Source: Ornithinimicrobium cavernae
GTDB taxonomy: Bacteria; Actinomycetota; Actinomycetes; Actinomycetales; Dermatophilaceae
Reading direction: 5' to 3'
NCBI RefSeq assembly: GCF_003121625.1
Contig: NZ_QDDJ01000022.1
Coordinates: 1 to 33,871 of the forward strand
DNA: 33,871 nucleotides
The stretch's first letter is position 1. The number at the start of each line of letters is the position of its first letter. The notes beneath the pieces are model-generated. The model did not search any database, was not told where the DNA came from, and worked only from the letters and a program-made list of their open reading frames with translations. The translations under genes and the position numbers were made by a program. Shown here one piece after another: positions 1 to 9,372 of the stretch.

Positions 1-2
1 CC

Positions 3-185
3 AACGCCACCGGCCTGAACTGGGGCGACCTCGAAGCCGCCGCCGCCACCAACCTCAAACGCGTCCTGCGCCCCGCCGGCACCACCCCCACCGCCCAAGA
101 ACCCGACTTCACCACCGAACCCGGACTCACCCGCATCGAAACCTTCCTCGAAACCAAAACCGTCTGGCACCCCAAAGGCACCTGA
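3..185 (+). CDS. 3' end of a gene, possibly aldehyde dehydrogenase C-terminus
   Basis: Only the last 60 codons are in the window; the reading frame is open from base 3 to a TGA at 183-185. The closing residues ETKTVWHPKGT resemble the C-terminal tail of NAD(P)-dependent aldehyde dehydrogenases, where an E-x-K-T-V-W-H-P tail follows the catalytic domain, but the preceding 45 residues do not show the usual glycine-rich motif, so the family call is weak. All five Glu codons are GAA and all three Lys codons AAA, whereas the next gene uses GAG and AAG almost throughout. The gene therefore seems to have a different codon history from the sugar operon downstream. Confidence 0.5.
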   Translation, partial: NATGLNWGDLEAAAATNLKRVLRPAGTTPTAQEPDFTTEPGLTRIETFLETKTVWHPKGT

Positions 186-417
186 CACGCTAGTCAAGCC
201 GCAAGAACCTGAGTCGCAGCTCCGTCCTCTTGAAGGCCAGGGCAGCCCGCCGTGCCAGCATCGCCCATGCACTCGTGACGTCGCGTCCGGACCGAGGACA
301 TCGAGGATCTGGACAGCCACAAGCGGTCCGTGAGCGCTCGGTCCCTCAGCACGCGACAGCGAAGGCCAGCGGTCCACAACGGACTGATCGCCGCCCGAAC
401 AGGACGCAAGTTGCCCC

Positions 418-447
418 TTGTGGTCGCCGTCCGACCTAGGCTAACCT
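418..447 (+). promoter_or_regulatory. Candidate promoter of the glycoside hydrolase/ABC operon
   Basis: A TANNNT-type -10 (TAACCT, 442-447) lies 18 bases after TTGTGG (418-423). Transcription would start about 454-457, at the edge of the operator at 455-466, so a bound repressor would block initiation. The -35 match is weak, and the assignment rests mainly on the -10 and the operator position. Confidence 0.35.
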
Positions 448-454
448 CCCGAGA

Positions 455-466
455 GAAAACGATTAC
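455..466. promoter_or_regulatory. LacI-type operator, site 1 (GAAAACGATTAC)
   Basis: The 12-mer GAAAACGATTAC has the central CG and near-symmetric A/T arms typical of LacI-family operators. It recurs exactly at 14946-14957 upstream of the FGGY kinase, and with one change at 11094-11105 upstream of the isomerase. A LacI regulator is encoded at 12433-13407. It lies 21 bases before the first start codon of the operon. Confidence 0.6.
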
Positions 467-487
467 ATCTCACCGTGGAGCTCTGGA

Positions 488-2185
488 ATGTCGACCCTCT
501 CAACCGCCCGCAAGCGCTCGATTCCGCTCATCATCGGTGCGACCGTGCTCGTCCTGGGGGCGGCCCTTCCGCCCGTTCGGGCCGACGAGAGCGACCCCGC
601 CGCGGCGGAGGAGTCGGTCACCATCACGCCGTTCGAGCAGCGCGACCAGGCCGTGGTGGGCGGCGAGCGCCAGCGCATATACGACCCCTCCGTCGGTGAG
701 GCCGAGTCCTGGTACGTGAACGACCACACCTTCGTCAAGGGGCCGGACAACGGCTGGCACCTCTTCGGCATCACCGCCACCGAGCCGGCCAAGCCGCTCG
801 AGGAGGTCTTCTTTGCTCACGCCAGCGCACCGAGCCTCACCTACCCGCAGTGGCTGAAGCAGGACCCGGTGATCCACGCCGACCCCGACCTCGGCGAGAC
901 CCACGTGTGGGCGCCCCACGTGATCCGTCACGGCCGGACCTACTACATGTTCTACGCGGGCGGCACACCCGACCACACGGCATACAAGATGCAGCTCGCG
1001 ACGTCCACGGACCTGGTCAACTGGACCCGCCACGAGGACAACCCCCTGTTCACGGACGGGTTCGACGGCCGCGACCCCATGGTGACCAGGGTCGGCGACC
1101 AGTGGGTCATGTACTACACGGCGACCAGCTCCCCCTCCGGCGGCAACCACATCGTTGCCTACCGGACCAGTGACGACCTGCTCTCCTGGGGTCCCAGGCA
1201 GGTCGCGTTCACCTCACCCCGGACGGGGACGTTCGGCGGGCCGACCGAGTCGCCTTTCGTGGTCCACGAGGGTGGGGCCTACTACCTCTTCGTATGCTGC
1301 ACGTCCGCCTACAGCGACACGCGCGTCTTCCGCAGCACTGACCCGTTCCACTTCTCGCCGGAGGACGAGGTCGGTCAGATCGCCGAGCACGCGGCCGAGG
1401 TCGTGCGCGACGGCGGCCGGTGGTGGATCAGCGGGGCCGGCTGGGGCGCGGGGGGTGTCTGGCTGCGTCCGCTGAACTTTGACGGCGAGCGGGTCACCGC
1501 CGGGCTGCGGGTGCAGGCACCCAGCTACCAGGCCACCGTCCAGACGACGCCGCGCGCGGAGGTCACCTCGATGCAGGTCGCGGACGGCGCCGGCGGCTGG
1601 CTCCCGGTGCTCGACGACGACTACCGCGCCACCGCCCCCTATCTCGGCGTGGGCGGCTTCGGGCGCACGGACTCCACCTCCGTGCCGAGCTCGGTGACGG
1701 TCAGTGGCAGGACCGTGCGGCTCGAGGACATCTCGATGGGTGACGAGCCGGTCACGGTCGACTGGGACCTGAGCTTTGGCGAGCAGTGGTTCGACTCCTC
1801 GGTGACCGCTGACGTCCACGGCCCCACCACGGCGCCCGTGTGGGAGGTCTCGCACACCGTCGACTCGGCACTGCCCTCCGTCGGCGACGACACCGCCCCG
1901 GTGCGCGGGACCGGTGACGTGAGCGGGTTCCCCCGGTGGACCCACGCCTTCTCGGACACTGCCGCGGTGGCCACCGCCTACCGCGCGGGGAGCGCCTTCG
2001 CGGAGGACAACCGCTACAACGCCGGCGCGGGAGCCGTCGTGTGGCAGCCGCTGTGGCAGCCCGGTGGCCGCCCGTGGGAGCCGGGCAGCTACCCGCTCGG
2101 GCAGCTGCGGATCGGCGGCGCCCCCGGCGGTGACGGGCCCGGTCTCGGCCAGCTGCTCCACGACTCCCTGCAGCCCGCCCCGTGA
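488..2185 (+). CDS. Secreted five-bladed beta-propeller glycoside hydrolase (GH32/GH43-like)
   Basis: A 565-residue exported protein. Residues 8-33 form an Arg/Lys-led hydrophobic signal peptide ending near PVRADES. The propeller carries three acidic motifs in the order known for clan GH-J and GH43 enzymes: WYVNDHTF (Asp79, nucleophile-like), GRDPMV (Asp196, like the RDP motif) and PTESPFVV (Glu254, acid/base-like). Aromatic repeats such as TYYMFYAGG and QWVMYYTA are blade strands. A second beta-rich domain follows from about residue 330. Such enzymes cleave furanosidic linkages of fructose or arabinose outside the cell. It heads the operon, 55 bases before the ABC ATPase gene. The start at 488 follows GTGGAG at 475-480. 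The exact family and substrate cannot be set by eye. Confidence 0.75.
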   Translation: MSTLSTARKRSIPLIIGATVLVLGAALPPVRADESDPAAAEESVTITPFEQRDQAVVGGERQRIYDPSVGEAESWYVNDHTFVKGPDNGWHLFGITATEPAKPLEEVFFAHASAPSLTYPQWLKQDPVIHADPDLGETHVWAPHVIRHGRTYYMFYAGGTPDHTAYKMQLATSTDLVNWTRHEDNPLFTDGFDGRDPMVTRVGDQWVMYYTATSSPSGGNHIVAYRTSDDLLSWGPRQVAFTSPRTGTFGGPTESPFVVHEGGAYYLFVCCTSAYSDTRVFRSTDPFHFSPEDEVGQIAEHAAEVVRDGGRWWISGAGWGAGGVWLRPLNFDGERVTAGLRVQAPSYQATVQTTPRAEVTSMQVADGAGGWLPVLDDDYRATAPYLGVGGFGRTDSTSVPSSVTVSGRTVRLEDISMGDEPVTVDWDLSFGEQWFDSSVTADVHGPTTAPVWEVSHTVDSALPSVGDDTAPVRGTGDVSGFPRWTHAFSDTAAVATAYRAGSAFAEDNRYNAGAGAVVWQPLWQPGGRPWEPGSYPLGQLRIGGAPGGDGPGLGQLLHDSLQPAP

Positions 2186-2240
2186 GTCGGCTCTCGCAGC
2201 CTGCCCCGTCAGCGCCCCAGCCATCCTCGAGGAGGGTCCC

Positions 2241-3866
2241 GTGACAGCTGTGACCTCGACCGGTCACGCACCCGTGCTGGCGATGACCGGCATCGTCAAG
2301 CACTTCGGGGGCGTCCAGGCGCTCCGCGGCGCGAACCTCACCGTGCGGGCCGGCGAGGTGCTGGCGCTCATGGGCGAGAACGGCGCCGGCAAGTCCACGA
2401 TGATGAACATCCTGGCCGGTGTGATCCAGGCCGACGGCGGTGCGCTGACCGTCGACGGCCAGCCCCACCGCTTCTCCTCCCCCGCGGCAGCCCAGGCCGC
2501 CGGGGTCGCGATGATCCCCCAGGAGCTCGACCTCGTGCCCCAGGCGAGCGTCGCGGACAACATCTTCCTGGGTGACGAGCTGCGCACCCGGTGGCGCACG
2601 GTGGATCGGCGCGCGATGCGCCGCAAGGCCAAGGACCTGCTGGACGACCTCGAGATCCCGATCAGCCCGGAGCGCGCCGTCGGGTCGCTCCGCGTCGGTG
2701 AGCAGCAGATGGTTGCCATCACCAAGGCGCTGCGCCTGAACGCCCGCATCGTCGTGATGGACGAGCCGACCTCGGCGCTGTCGGACAGCGAGGTGCGCCG
2801 GCTGTTCGACCTGATCCCCGGGCTGCGCCGCCGGGGCGTCGCCACGATCTACATCTCCCACCGGATGGACGAGATCTTCGAGATCGCCGACCGCGGCACG
2901 GTCATGCGGGACGGCCTGAACGCCGGCGAGTTCGAGCCCGGCACCACCGCCGTGGGCGAGGTGATCCGGATGATGACCGGCCGGCCCATCGACCAGGTCT
3001 ATCCGGACCGTGAGCCGCCGGCCGAGGACGTCCGCCTCCGCGTGCGGGACCTGCGCGTCGCCGCGGGCCTCGGACAGTCCGGCCGTCGCGAGCCCGCCGG
3101 TGTCGACCTCGAGGTCCGGCGCGGCGAGATCCTGGGGCTGGCCGGCCTCCTCGGTGCCGGGCGCACGGAGCTGCTCGAGGCCATCTTCGGCACGTCGGGG
3201 CACGCGCTCAGCGGCTCGGTCGAGGTGGACGGTGAACCGGTCACCATCCGCTCGCCCCGGGACGCGTCCGAGCTGGGCATCGGTCTCGTGCCCGAGGACC
3301 GCCGGCACGCGGGCCTCATCATGCCGGCCAGCGTCGCGGACAACATCGTGCTGCTCTCGCTCCGGCGGATCGCCCGCAAGGGGCTGCGCCGCGTGGGGGC
3401 CGAGCGGGCCGCGGTGGCCGGTGCGATCACCGACCTCAACATCAAGACCCACCGCCAGGAGACGATCGTCGGCACCCTGTCCGGCGGCAACCAGCAGAAG
3501 GTCGTGTTCGCCAAGAACCTCCTCACCCAACCCCGCGTCCTCCTGCTGGACGAGCCCACCCGCGGGGTGGACGTGGGCGCCAAGTCTGAGATCTACCGGC
3601 TGCTGGCGCGCCTGGCCGCCGACGGCATGAGCGTCATCGTCGCCTCCTCGGAGGTGCCCGAGCTGGTGGGGATCTGTGACCGGATCGCCGTCCTGCGCGA
3701 CGGCCGGGTGGTGACCGTGCTGGACCGGGCGGACGCCACCCAGGAGGCCATCCTCAGCGCCGCCAGCCTCAAGACCTCAGCGGTCGGTCCCGCCGACGGA
3801 GACCGTCCGGACGACTCCCCCGCCGACGACAGCAACCCCGACGACCCCGACACGGAGGAATCGTGA
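2241..3866 (+). CDS. Sugar ABC transporter ATP-binding protein, RbsA-type (CUT2)
   Basis: A 541-residue cytoplasmic ATPase with two fused nucleotide-binding domains, as in RbsA, MglA and YtfR. Domain 1 has Walker A GENGAGKS (residues 45-52), a degenerate signature RVGEQQM and Walker B VVMDEPTSAL. Domain 2 has a degenerate Walker A (GLLGAGRTE), a full signature LSGGNQQKV and Walker B LLLDEPTRGVD. This asymmetry is normal for the family. The GTG start at 2241 is chosen because GAGGAGG lies just upstream (about 2229-2235). The C-terminus has an Asp/Pro-rich tail of about 25 residues that the family does not usually have. The stop overlaps the permease start by 4 bases (GTGA). It powers import of the sugar released by the two secreted hydrolases. 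Confidence 0.92.
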   Translation: MTAVTSTGHAPVLAMTGIVKHFGGVQALRGANLTVRAGEVLALMGENGAGKSTMMNILAGVIQADGGALTVDGQPHRFSSPAAAQAAGVAMIPQELDLVPQASVADNIFLGDELRTRWRTVDRRAMRRKAKDLLDDLEIPISPERAVGSLRVGEQQMVAITKALRLNARIVVMDEPTSALSDSEVRRLFDLIPGLRRRGVATIYISHRMDEIFEIADRGTVMRDGLNAGEFEPGTTAVGEVIRMMTGRPIDQVYPDREPPAEDVRLRVRDLRVAAGLGQSGRREPAGVDLEVRRGEILGLAGLLGAGRTELLEAIFGTSGHALSGSVEVDGEPVTIRSPRDASELGIGLVPEDRRHAGLIMPASVADNIVLLSLRRIARKGLRRVGAERAAVAGAITDLNIKTHRQETIVGTLSGGNQQKVVFAKNLLTQPRVLLLDEPTRGVDVGAKSEIYRLLARLAADGMSVIVASSEVPELVGICDRIAVLRDGRVVTVLDRADATQEAILSAASLKTSAVGPADGDRPDDSPADDSNPDDPDTEES

Positions 3867-4897
3867 CTGCCACCCAGACTCCCGCCCCTGCGGAGACCAT
3901 GTCCGAGCGTCGACGTTTCCGCGTCCCCGAGCGGTTCTTCGCGCTGCAGAGCTACATCGGCCTGGTGCTGGTCTTCGCTGCCGCGATCATCTTCTCGCCG
4001 CGGCGCGACGGCGAGATCGTCTTCCTCGACAGCAACAACCTGCTCAACATCGTGCGGGCGGTCTCCGAGATCGGCATCATCGCCATCGGCATGACGTTCG
4101 TCATCCTCGTCGCCGGCATCGACCTCTCGGTCGGCGCCATTCTCGGGCTAGCCGCGACGGGCGCCGCGAGCCTGCTGATGGTGAACGACTTCGGGGTGGT
4201 GGTCACCATCGCCATCGTCCTCGCGCTCGGGCTGGCGTTCGGCGCCCTCCAGGGGCTGATCACTGCCAAACTCGGGCTGCAGTCCTTCATCGTCACGCTC
4301 GCCGGCCTGCAGATCGCACGCGGCCTGGCCCGCATCTGGTCCGGGGGCCAGGGCATCCCCCTCGCCTACGGCGACGGGCCCGGACTGGCTCCCGAGTCCT
4401 TCGCGCTGCTCAACTCCCGGGTATTCAACGGCCTGGTCCCCATCCCCGCGCTCATTTTTCTCGGGGTCAGCATCATCGCCATCCTGGTCGTGCGGCACTC
4501 GGTGTTCGCCCGCCACGTCTACGCCCTGGGTGGCAATGAGCGCGCCGCCAAGCTGTCCGGGGTCAACGTCACCGCCATCAAGGTGACCGTGTTCGCCATC
4601 TGCGGGATGCTCGCCGCCCTCGCGGGGATCATCCACGCCGGCCAGCTCAACCAGGGCTCGCCGAATGACGGCATCGGCTACGAGCTCGACGCCATCGCGG
4701 CGGTCGTCATCGGCGGCACCAGCCTCATGGGCGGTGTCGGCACGGTGACCGGCACCATCGCCGGCGCGATGCTCCTGGGGATCCTCAACAACGTGCTCGC
4801 GCTCAACAACATCGACTCCAACATCCAGCTCCTGATCAAGGGCCTGATCATCATCCTGGCCGCGGGGCTCCAAGCCTTCCGCTCCAGGGCTCGCTAA
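3863..4897 (+). CDS. Sugar ABC transporter permease, RbsC-type
   Basis: A 344-residue integral membrane protein of the ribose/galactose/YtfT permease family. Hydrophobic segments run throughout, starting near residue 30 (YIGLVLVFAAAIIF). The conserved stretch IGMTFVILVAGIDLSVGAILGLAA and the EAA-loop-like region GYELDAIAAVVIGGTSLMGGVGT (near residue 280) are diagnostic. The GTG start overlaps the ATPase stop by 4 bases, with GGAGG at 3854-3858, so the two are translationally coupled. It should form a homodimeric channel served by the RbsA-type ATPase and the downstream binding protein. Confidence 0.93.
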   Translation: MTATQTPAPAETMSERRRFRVPERFFALQSYIGLVLVFAAAIIFSPRRDGEIVFLDSNNLLNIVRAVSEIGIIAIGMTFVILVAGIDLSVGAILGLAATGAASLLMVNDFGVVVTIAIVLALGLAFGALQGLITAKLGLQSFIVTLAGLQIARGLARIWSGGQGIPLAYGDGPGLAPESFALLNSRVFNGLVPIPALIFLGVSIIAILVVRHSVFARHVYALGGNERAAKLSGVNVTAIKVTVFAICGMLAALAGIIHAGQLNQGSPNDGIGYELDAIAAVVIGGTSLMGGVGTVTGTIAGAMLLGILNNVLALNNIDSNIQLLIKGLIIILAAGLQAFRSRAR

Positions 4898-4921
4898 ACC
4901 CCACACAGGAAGGAACCACCC

Positions 4922-5968
4922 ATGCGTCACCCCCGCACGACCCGACTCCTGACCCTCCTCCCCCTGGCCTCCCTCGGCCTGGCCCTCACCGCCTGCGGTG
5001 TCGAGTCCGACGCCCCGGGCGTCGGCGACGACAACGAGACCGGCGCCGAGGCCGCCGCCGGCACCGGCGCAGGTGACTGCGCCGGAGCCGACGGTGAGTA
5101 CCTGATCGGCATGAGCCAGGCCAACGTCGCCGAGCCCTACCGGCAGCAGATGGATGACGACATCCGGGCGGCCGTGGGCGAGATCCCGCAGTTCGAGGTC
5201 GCCCTCGCCGATGCCGCCCAGGACAACGCCAAGCAGGTGTCCGATGTCGAGAACTTCCTCACCCAGGGCATCGACCTGCTGATCATCAGCCCCAACGAGG
5301 CTGCACCGTTGACCGCCGTGGTCGAGCGCGTCTATGCCGAGGGTATTCCGGTCATCGTCCTGGACCGCAAGATCGAGAGCGACAGCTTCACCCAGTGGAT
5401 TGGCGCCGACAACAAGGAGATCGGCAAGGCCGCCGGCGAGTACGTCGCCAACGAGCTGCTCCCCGACGGCGGGACGGTCGTGGAGATCAAGGGTCTGCCC
5501 GGGTCCACGCCTGCACAGGAGCGCAGCGACGGCTTCGCAGAGGGCATCGCCGGCAACGACGGCGTCGAGATCATCGCGACCGGTGTCGGTGACTGGCTCC
5601 GTGAGAAGGGCCAGAGCCAGGCCGAGGCCCTGTTCCAGGCCAACCCGGAGATCGATGTCGTCTACGCCCACAACGACCCGATGGCCGAAGGCGCCTACCT
5701 GGCGGCGCAGTCGGCCGGTCGCGAGGGCGAGATGGAGTTCATCGGCATCGACGGCCTGCCGATCCCGTCCGGCGGCATCAAGGCTGTGGAGGACGGTCGC
5801 CTGTCGGCCACCTTCATCTATCCCACCGGCGGCCGCGAGGCGGTCGAGACCGCCGAGAAGATCCTCATCGACTGCAGCACGGACGTCGAGAAGGAGTGGG
5901 TCCTGGAGACCCAGCTCGTCACGGCGGACAACGCGGCCGACGTCTACACCGAGCTCGGCGGCCAGTGA
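4922..5968 (+). CDS. Sugar-binding lipoprotein of the CUT2 ABC transporter (RbsB/YtfQ-like)
   Basis: A 348-residue extracytoplasmic binding protein. The N-terminus is a lipoprotein signal with lipobox LTAC, lipidated at Cys25, then a Gly/Ala/Glu-rich linker. The mature part is a periplasmic-binding-protein type I fold: [59 protein letters not shown] and FIGIDGLP are characteristic. The LDRK...GADN pattern resembles YtfQ, which binds furanose sugars, so a furanose ligand fits the GH172 neighbour; that is inference. The start is set by AGGAAGGA at 4907-4914. It lies 24 bases after the permease and 31 before the GH172 gene. Confidence 0.9.
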   Translation: MRHPRTTRLLTLLPLASLGLALTACGVESDAPGVGDDNETGAEAAAGTGAGDCAGADGEYLIGMSQANVAEPYRQQMDDDIRAAVGEIPQFEVALADAAQDNAKQVSDVENFLTQGIDLLIISPNEAAPLTAVVERVYAEGIPVIVLDRKIESDSFTQWIGADNKEIGKAAGEYVANELLPDGGTVVEIKGLPGSTPAQERSDGFAEGIAGNDGVEIIATGVGDWLREKGQSQAEALFQANPEIDVVYAHNDPMAEGAYLAAQSAGREGEMEFIGIDGLPIPSGGIKAVEDGRLSATFIYPTGGREAVETAEKILIDCSTDVEKEWVLETQLVTADNAADVYTELGGQ

Positions 5969-5999
5969 ACCTCTCCCTCCCAGAAAGGTCTGTGAACCA

Positions 6000-8900
6000 G
6001 TGACAACACCAGACAGCACACCCGGCGGCGGGATGTCCCGGCGCGTGCGCGCTGCCGTGGCGGTCCCTGCGACCGCGGCGCTGCTCGCCGTGCCGGCCCT
6101 CACCGCCCTCGCGAGCGCTCCGCCGACACCGGCCGCACCAGCGGCCAGGGCAGCCAGCACCACGTCGACCGGAGGCAAGGGCCTGACCGGGTGGGACACC
6201 TACCGGCACCTGGACCAGATGACCGCGCTGCGGACCGGTGTCCAGTCCCACCAGTTCTCCAGCTTCGACCGCAGCGGCGGCAACTGGGAGGACGGCTTCA
6301 GCGGCAAGTACTCCTGCCTGACCACCGAGGCCCGCGGCTGCGTGATCGCCGAGGCGACCGGCGCCGGTGAGATCGGCTCGATCTGGTTCACCCGGGACGG
6401 TGGCGACGTCACCCGGACCGGCAACATCATCATCGAGCTCGACGGCGAGGTGGTGCTCGACGCGCCGCTGCAGGACGTCGTCGACGGAGAGCTCGGTGCA
6501 CCGTTCGTGTATCCGTTCGTGGCGAACGCCGACCAGAGCTCGGGCGGGGTGACCATCAAGGTCCCGATGGCCTACCAGGAGTCGATGAAGGTCATCACGG
6601 AGAACAACCCGCAGTTCCACCACGTCGACTACCGCACTTTCGCCGACGCGGAGGGCGTGAGCACCTTCGACCCGACCTACGTGCCCGAGGACGTCATCGC
6701 CGCCTCGGAGACGTGGGGCACGCAGGACCCAAAGCCCGAGCGGGCAGGGACCAGGACGGTCAACAGCGAGTTCGCGCTGGCGCCTGGTGAGTCCACGACC
6801 GTGGCCGACCTGGCCGGGCCGCACCTCATCAGCGAGCTGGCCGTGGATCTGCCCCAGGTGGTCGGTGCCCCTGAGATGCCGCGGATCACCGACGACGGCC
6901 GCGCCTTCACCGGCACCTCCACCTTCACGGTCGCCATCGACCCCGACAACCAGGGGGTGCAGGTGACCCGCCGGTTCGACACCGTGTCGACCGACCAGCG
7001 CGCCGACGTCCTGGTGGACGGTCAGAAGGTCGCCGAGTGGACGCCCGTCGACTCCCCCGGCACGTGGGTGGACCAGACGATCGAGCTGCCCGCGTCGGTC
7101 ACGGCCGGCAAGTCGGAGGTGACGATCACCAACGACTTCGTCTCGGCAAGCATCGACATGAGCGAGTTCCGCTACTGGATCGACTCCAACGTCAACGGCG
7201 AGTGGGTGCGGACCGACGAGGTCGATGTCGGCACGTCAACAGAGGCTCGCGCGAGCGAGGCGGCCCACAACTACCTCATCACTGGTCAGACCTGGAGCGG
7301 GACGCACACCAAGTCCTACCCGCCCGAGGGTGAGGACGAGGAGGTGCTGGCCTCTGACGAGCTGCTCGACGGGCTCCGGCTGCAGGTCTCCTTCGACGGG
7401 CAGCAGACGGTCGACGCCCCAGTCGGTGAGTTCTTTGGGTCGGGCCTGGGCGAGCGCGACGTCGCGGCCCTCATGTACTCCATGAGCACCGAGGACGGCG
7501 AGGCCTACCGCTCCTGGTGGCCGATGCCCTTCGGGTCGCGCGCCACGGTCAAGCTGGTCAACACCAGCGACCAGACCCTCACCGCGGGCTCGGCGTCGGT
7601 GAGCTACGCCCCGGACAGCACGCTGACCGCCGGCCTGGTCGGCACCGCCCCGACACTGGGCTACTTCCGCGCGACGAGCAAGGAGGGGCACATCACGCCC
7701 AAGGACGACTGGGCGTTCATCGACCAGCAGGGCTTCGGCCACTTCGTCGGGGTCAACCACACCATGCGCGGGCTTCTCACCGCTGGCAACATCCGCGACT
7801 ACCTGGAGGGCGACGAGCGCTTCTACGTCGACGGCACCCGGTCGCCGTCCTGGCACGGCACCGGCAGCGAGGACTACTACGAGGGCGGCTGGTACTTCAA
7901 CCGCCAGGAGTTCAGTGCGCCGATGAACGGCTCCACCGCCCAGGAGACGCGCGCGTGGGGTTGTGAGTACCAGTGCGACGCGGCCTACCGGCTCCACATC
8001 GCCGAGGCGGTGCCGTTCGACTCGCACCTCGACGCGGGGATCGAGCCGGGTGCCTTCGGTGACGACCCGGCCTACTACAGCTCGACGGCGTTCTGGTACG
8101 GCCACGAGGACCGTGTCCGCCTGTCGGTGAGCGACACCGTCGACGTGGGCGACCCCGCCTCCGAGGAGGCGCACGCCTACCAGGGCGGCACCGAGGCCAG
8201 GGAGCTGGTCTCGGCGTTCGACGGCGACAACGACGGCGACAACGACGGCGAGAAACTGCGCGAGGACGTCCGCGACTCCACGACGATCGTGGCCTTCACC
8301 GTCGACGTCGACCACCGGAACTCCGGTGTCCGGCTGCGGCGGCTGAGCGACCAGGAGCTGGGCTACCAGACCGCCCGGGTCGCGGTCAACGGTCAGGACG
8401 CGGGGGTCTGGACCCAGCCTCTGGCCAACCCGGCGTTCCGCTGGCACGAGGGCACGTTCGACCTGCCGCCCGCGCTGACCGCCGGCCAGCAGCGGCTGCG
8501 GATCACCCTCCAGCCGGTGCACGGCAGCAACCCGTGGACGGCGGCGCAGTACGAGGCGCTGTCGATCGTCCGCAGTGGTGCGGACCGCACGGCGCCGTCA
8601 CCGGTGCCGGGCGTGACCGCGACCGGTCTGGAGTCCAACGCGATCCGCCTGGACTGGTCACCTGCCACGGACAACGTCAGGGTGAGCCGTTATGAGGTCT
8701 ACGGCTCGACGACGGCCGGGTTCGAGCCGTCCGCGGACACCTTCCTGGGTGCGGCGACGACCAACACCTTCATCCACGACGGTCTCGGCCTGCGCGAGAC
8801 GTGGCACTACATCGTGCGGGCGGTCGACGGCGGCGGCAACGAGGGCCCCAACTCCGCGGAGGCGAGCGGCACGAGCGGCCACGTCCTGGCGCTGGAGGGC

Positions 8901-9302
8901 GAGGACCTCGAGGTCGTCCAGGCCAACCCCAGCGCCGTCCGGCAGGGCAACTGCTGCGGGGTGTCCTGGTCCGGCGGTGCCCAGCTGTGGGTCGCCGGGC
9001 GTGAGGCCGGTGCCAGCGTGACCCTGGAGTTCTCGGTGCCGACGGCGGGCACCTACGACCTCGGTGCCGCTATGACACAGGCCCGTGACTACGGGATCGT
9101 CACCGCCGAGGTGGACGGCCAGGCACTGCCGGGCAGCTTCGACGGCTACCTCGCCTCGGGTGTGCGGACCGCCGACGCCAACTACGGCACGGTGGAGCTG
9201 GGCGAGGGCACGCACACGCTCACGCTCACCGCGGCGGAGCGCAACACCGCGGCGGTCGCCTGGATGATCGGGCTCGACGTGGTCCGTCTGTCGCTGCACT
9301 GA
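6000..9302 (+). CDS. Secreted GH172 (DUF2961) glycoside hydrolase with FN3 and C-terminal carbohydrate-binding-like domain
   Basis: A 1100-residue exported enzyme. The GTG at 6000 follows AGAAAGG (5982-5988); an ATG at 6033 is an alternative. A signal peptide spans about residues 13-50. The catalytic GH172 region begins near [20 protein letters not shown] and contains the hallmark [14 protein letters not shown] from residue 620, with candidate catalytic Glu624. Characterised GH172 enzymes act on alpha-D-fructofuranosides (difructose anhydride I) or alpha-D-arabinofuranosides of mycobacterial arabinan. Between the two GH172 segments is a beta-rich insert (about residues 260-480). A fibronectin III domain (about 861-960) and a beta-sandwich resembling carbohydrate-binding modules (about 962-1100) end the protein. 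An Asp/Asn-rich run ([11 protein letters not shown], from base 8221) may be a calcium loop. It is the last gene of the operon and is followed by a strong hairpin. Confidence 0.88.
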   Translation: MTTPDSTPGGGMSRRVRAAVAVPATAALLAVPALTALASAPPTPAAPAARAASTTSTGGKGLTGWDTYRHLDQMTALRTGVQSHQFSSFDRSGGNWEDGFSGKYSCLTTEARGCVIAEATGAGEIGSIWFTRDGGDVTRTGNIIIELDGEVVLDAPLQDVVDGELGAPFVYPFVANADQSSGGVTIKVPMAYQESMKVITENNPQFHHVDYRTFADAEGVSTFDPTYVPEDVIAASETWGTQDPKPERAGTRTVNSEFALAPGESTTVADLAGPHLISELAVDLPQVVGAPEMPRITDDGRAFTGTSTFTVAIDPDNQGVQVTRRFDTVSTDQRADVLVDGQKVAEWTPVDSPGTWVDQTIELPASVTAGKSEVTITNDFVSASIDMSEFRYWIDSNVNGEWVRTDEVDVGTSTEARASEAAHNYLITGQTWSGTHTKSYPPEGEDEEVLASDELLDGLRLQVSFDGQQTVDAPVGEFFGSGLGERDVAALMYSMSTEDGEAYRSWWPMPFGSRATVKLVNTSDQTLTAGSASVSYAPDSTLTAGLVGTAPTLGYFRATSKEGHITPKDDWAFIDQQGFGHFVGVNHTMRGLLTAGNIRDYLEGDERFYVDGTRSPSWHGTGSEDYYEGGWYFNRQEFSAPMNGSTAQETRAWGCEYQCDAAYRLHIAEAVPFDSHLDAGIEPGAFGDDPAYYSSTAFWYGHEDRVRLSVSDTVDVGDPASEEAHAYQGGTEARELVSAFDGDNDGDNDGEKLREDVRDSTTIVAFTVDVDHRNSGVRLRRLSDQELGYQTARVAVNGQDAGVWTQPLANPAFRWHEGTFDLPPALTAGQQRLRITLQPVHGSNPWTAAQYEALSIVRSGADRTAPSPVPGVTATGLESNAIRLDWSPATDNVRVSRYEVYGSTTAGFEPSADTFLGAATTNTFIHDGLGLRETWHYIVRAVDGGGNEGPNSAEASGTSGHVLALEGEDLEVVQANPSAVRQGNCCGVSWSGGAQLWVAGREAGASVTLEFSVPTAGTYDLGAAMTQARDYGIVTAEVDGQALPGSFDGYLASGVRTADANYGTVELGEGTHTLTLTAAERNTAAVAWMIGLDVVRLSLH

Positions 9303-9315
9303 CCGACGGCTCACC

Positions 9316-9353
9316 AAAGGGGATCCCCGCCGGGTTCGGCGGGGATCCCCTTT
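9316..9353. terminator. Bidirectional hairpin terminator
   Basis: A perfect 17-bp inverted repeat (9316-9332 and 9337-9353) with a GGTT loop. It starts with AAAGGGG on one side and ends CCCCTTT on the other, so a run of T follows the stem on either strand. It sits 13 bases after the GH172 stop and 19 bases beyond the stop of the convergent isomerase gene, placed to end both transcripts. Confidence 0.9.
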
Positions 9354-9372
9354 CATTTCGTATGCCGTGTGG

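Larger units (their letters stand above)
186..487. other. Intergenic leader of the sugar operon
   Basis: About 300 bases with no convincing gene. The short open frames here have no family resemblance and poor starts. The right end carries the candidate promoter (418-447) and the LacI-type operator (455-466) of the downstream operon. Confidence 0.6.

Noticed and set aside
1752-3530. Long minus-strand open frame opposite the ABC ATPase and hydrolase genes
   Set aside because: It mirrors two strongly supported plus-strand genes, has a low-complexity Arg/Gly/His/Asp composition and no family motif; such shadows are expected at this GC content.
4148-6199. 683-codon minus-strand open frame opposite the permease and binding-protein genes
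   Set aside because: Same reason: an antisense shadow of clear transporter genes, with no motif or ribosome site.
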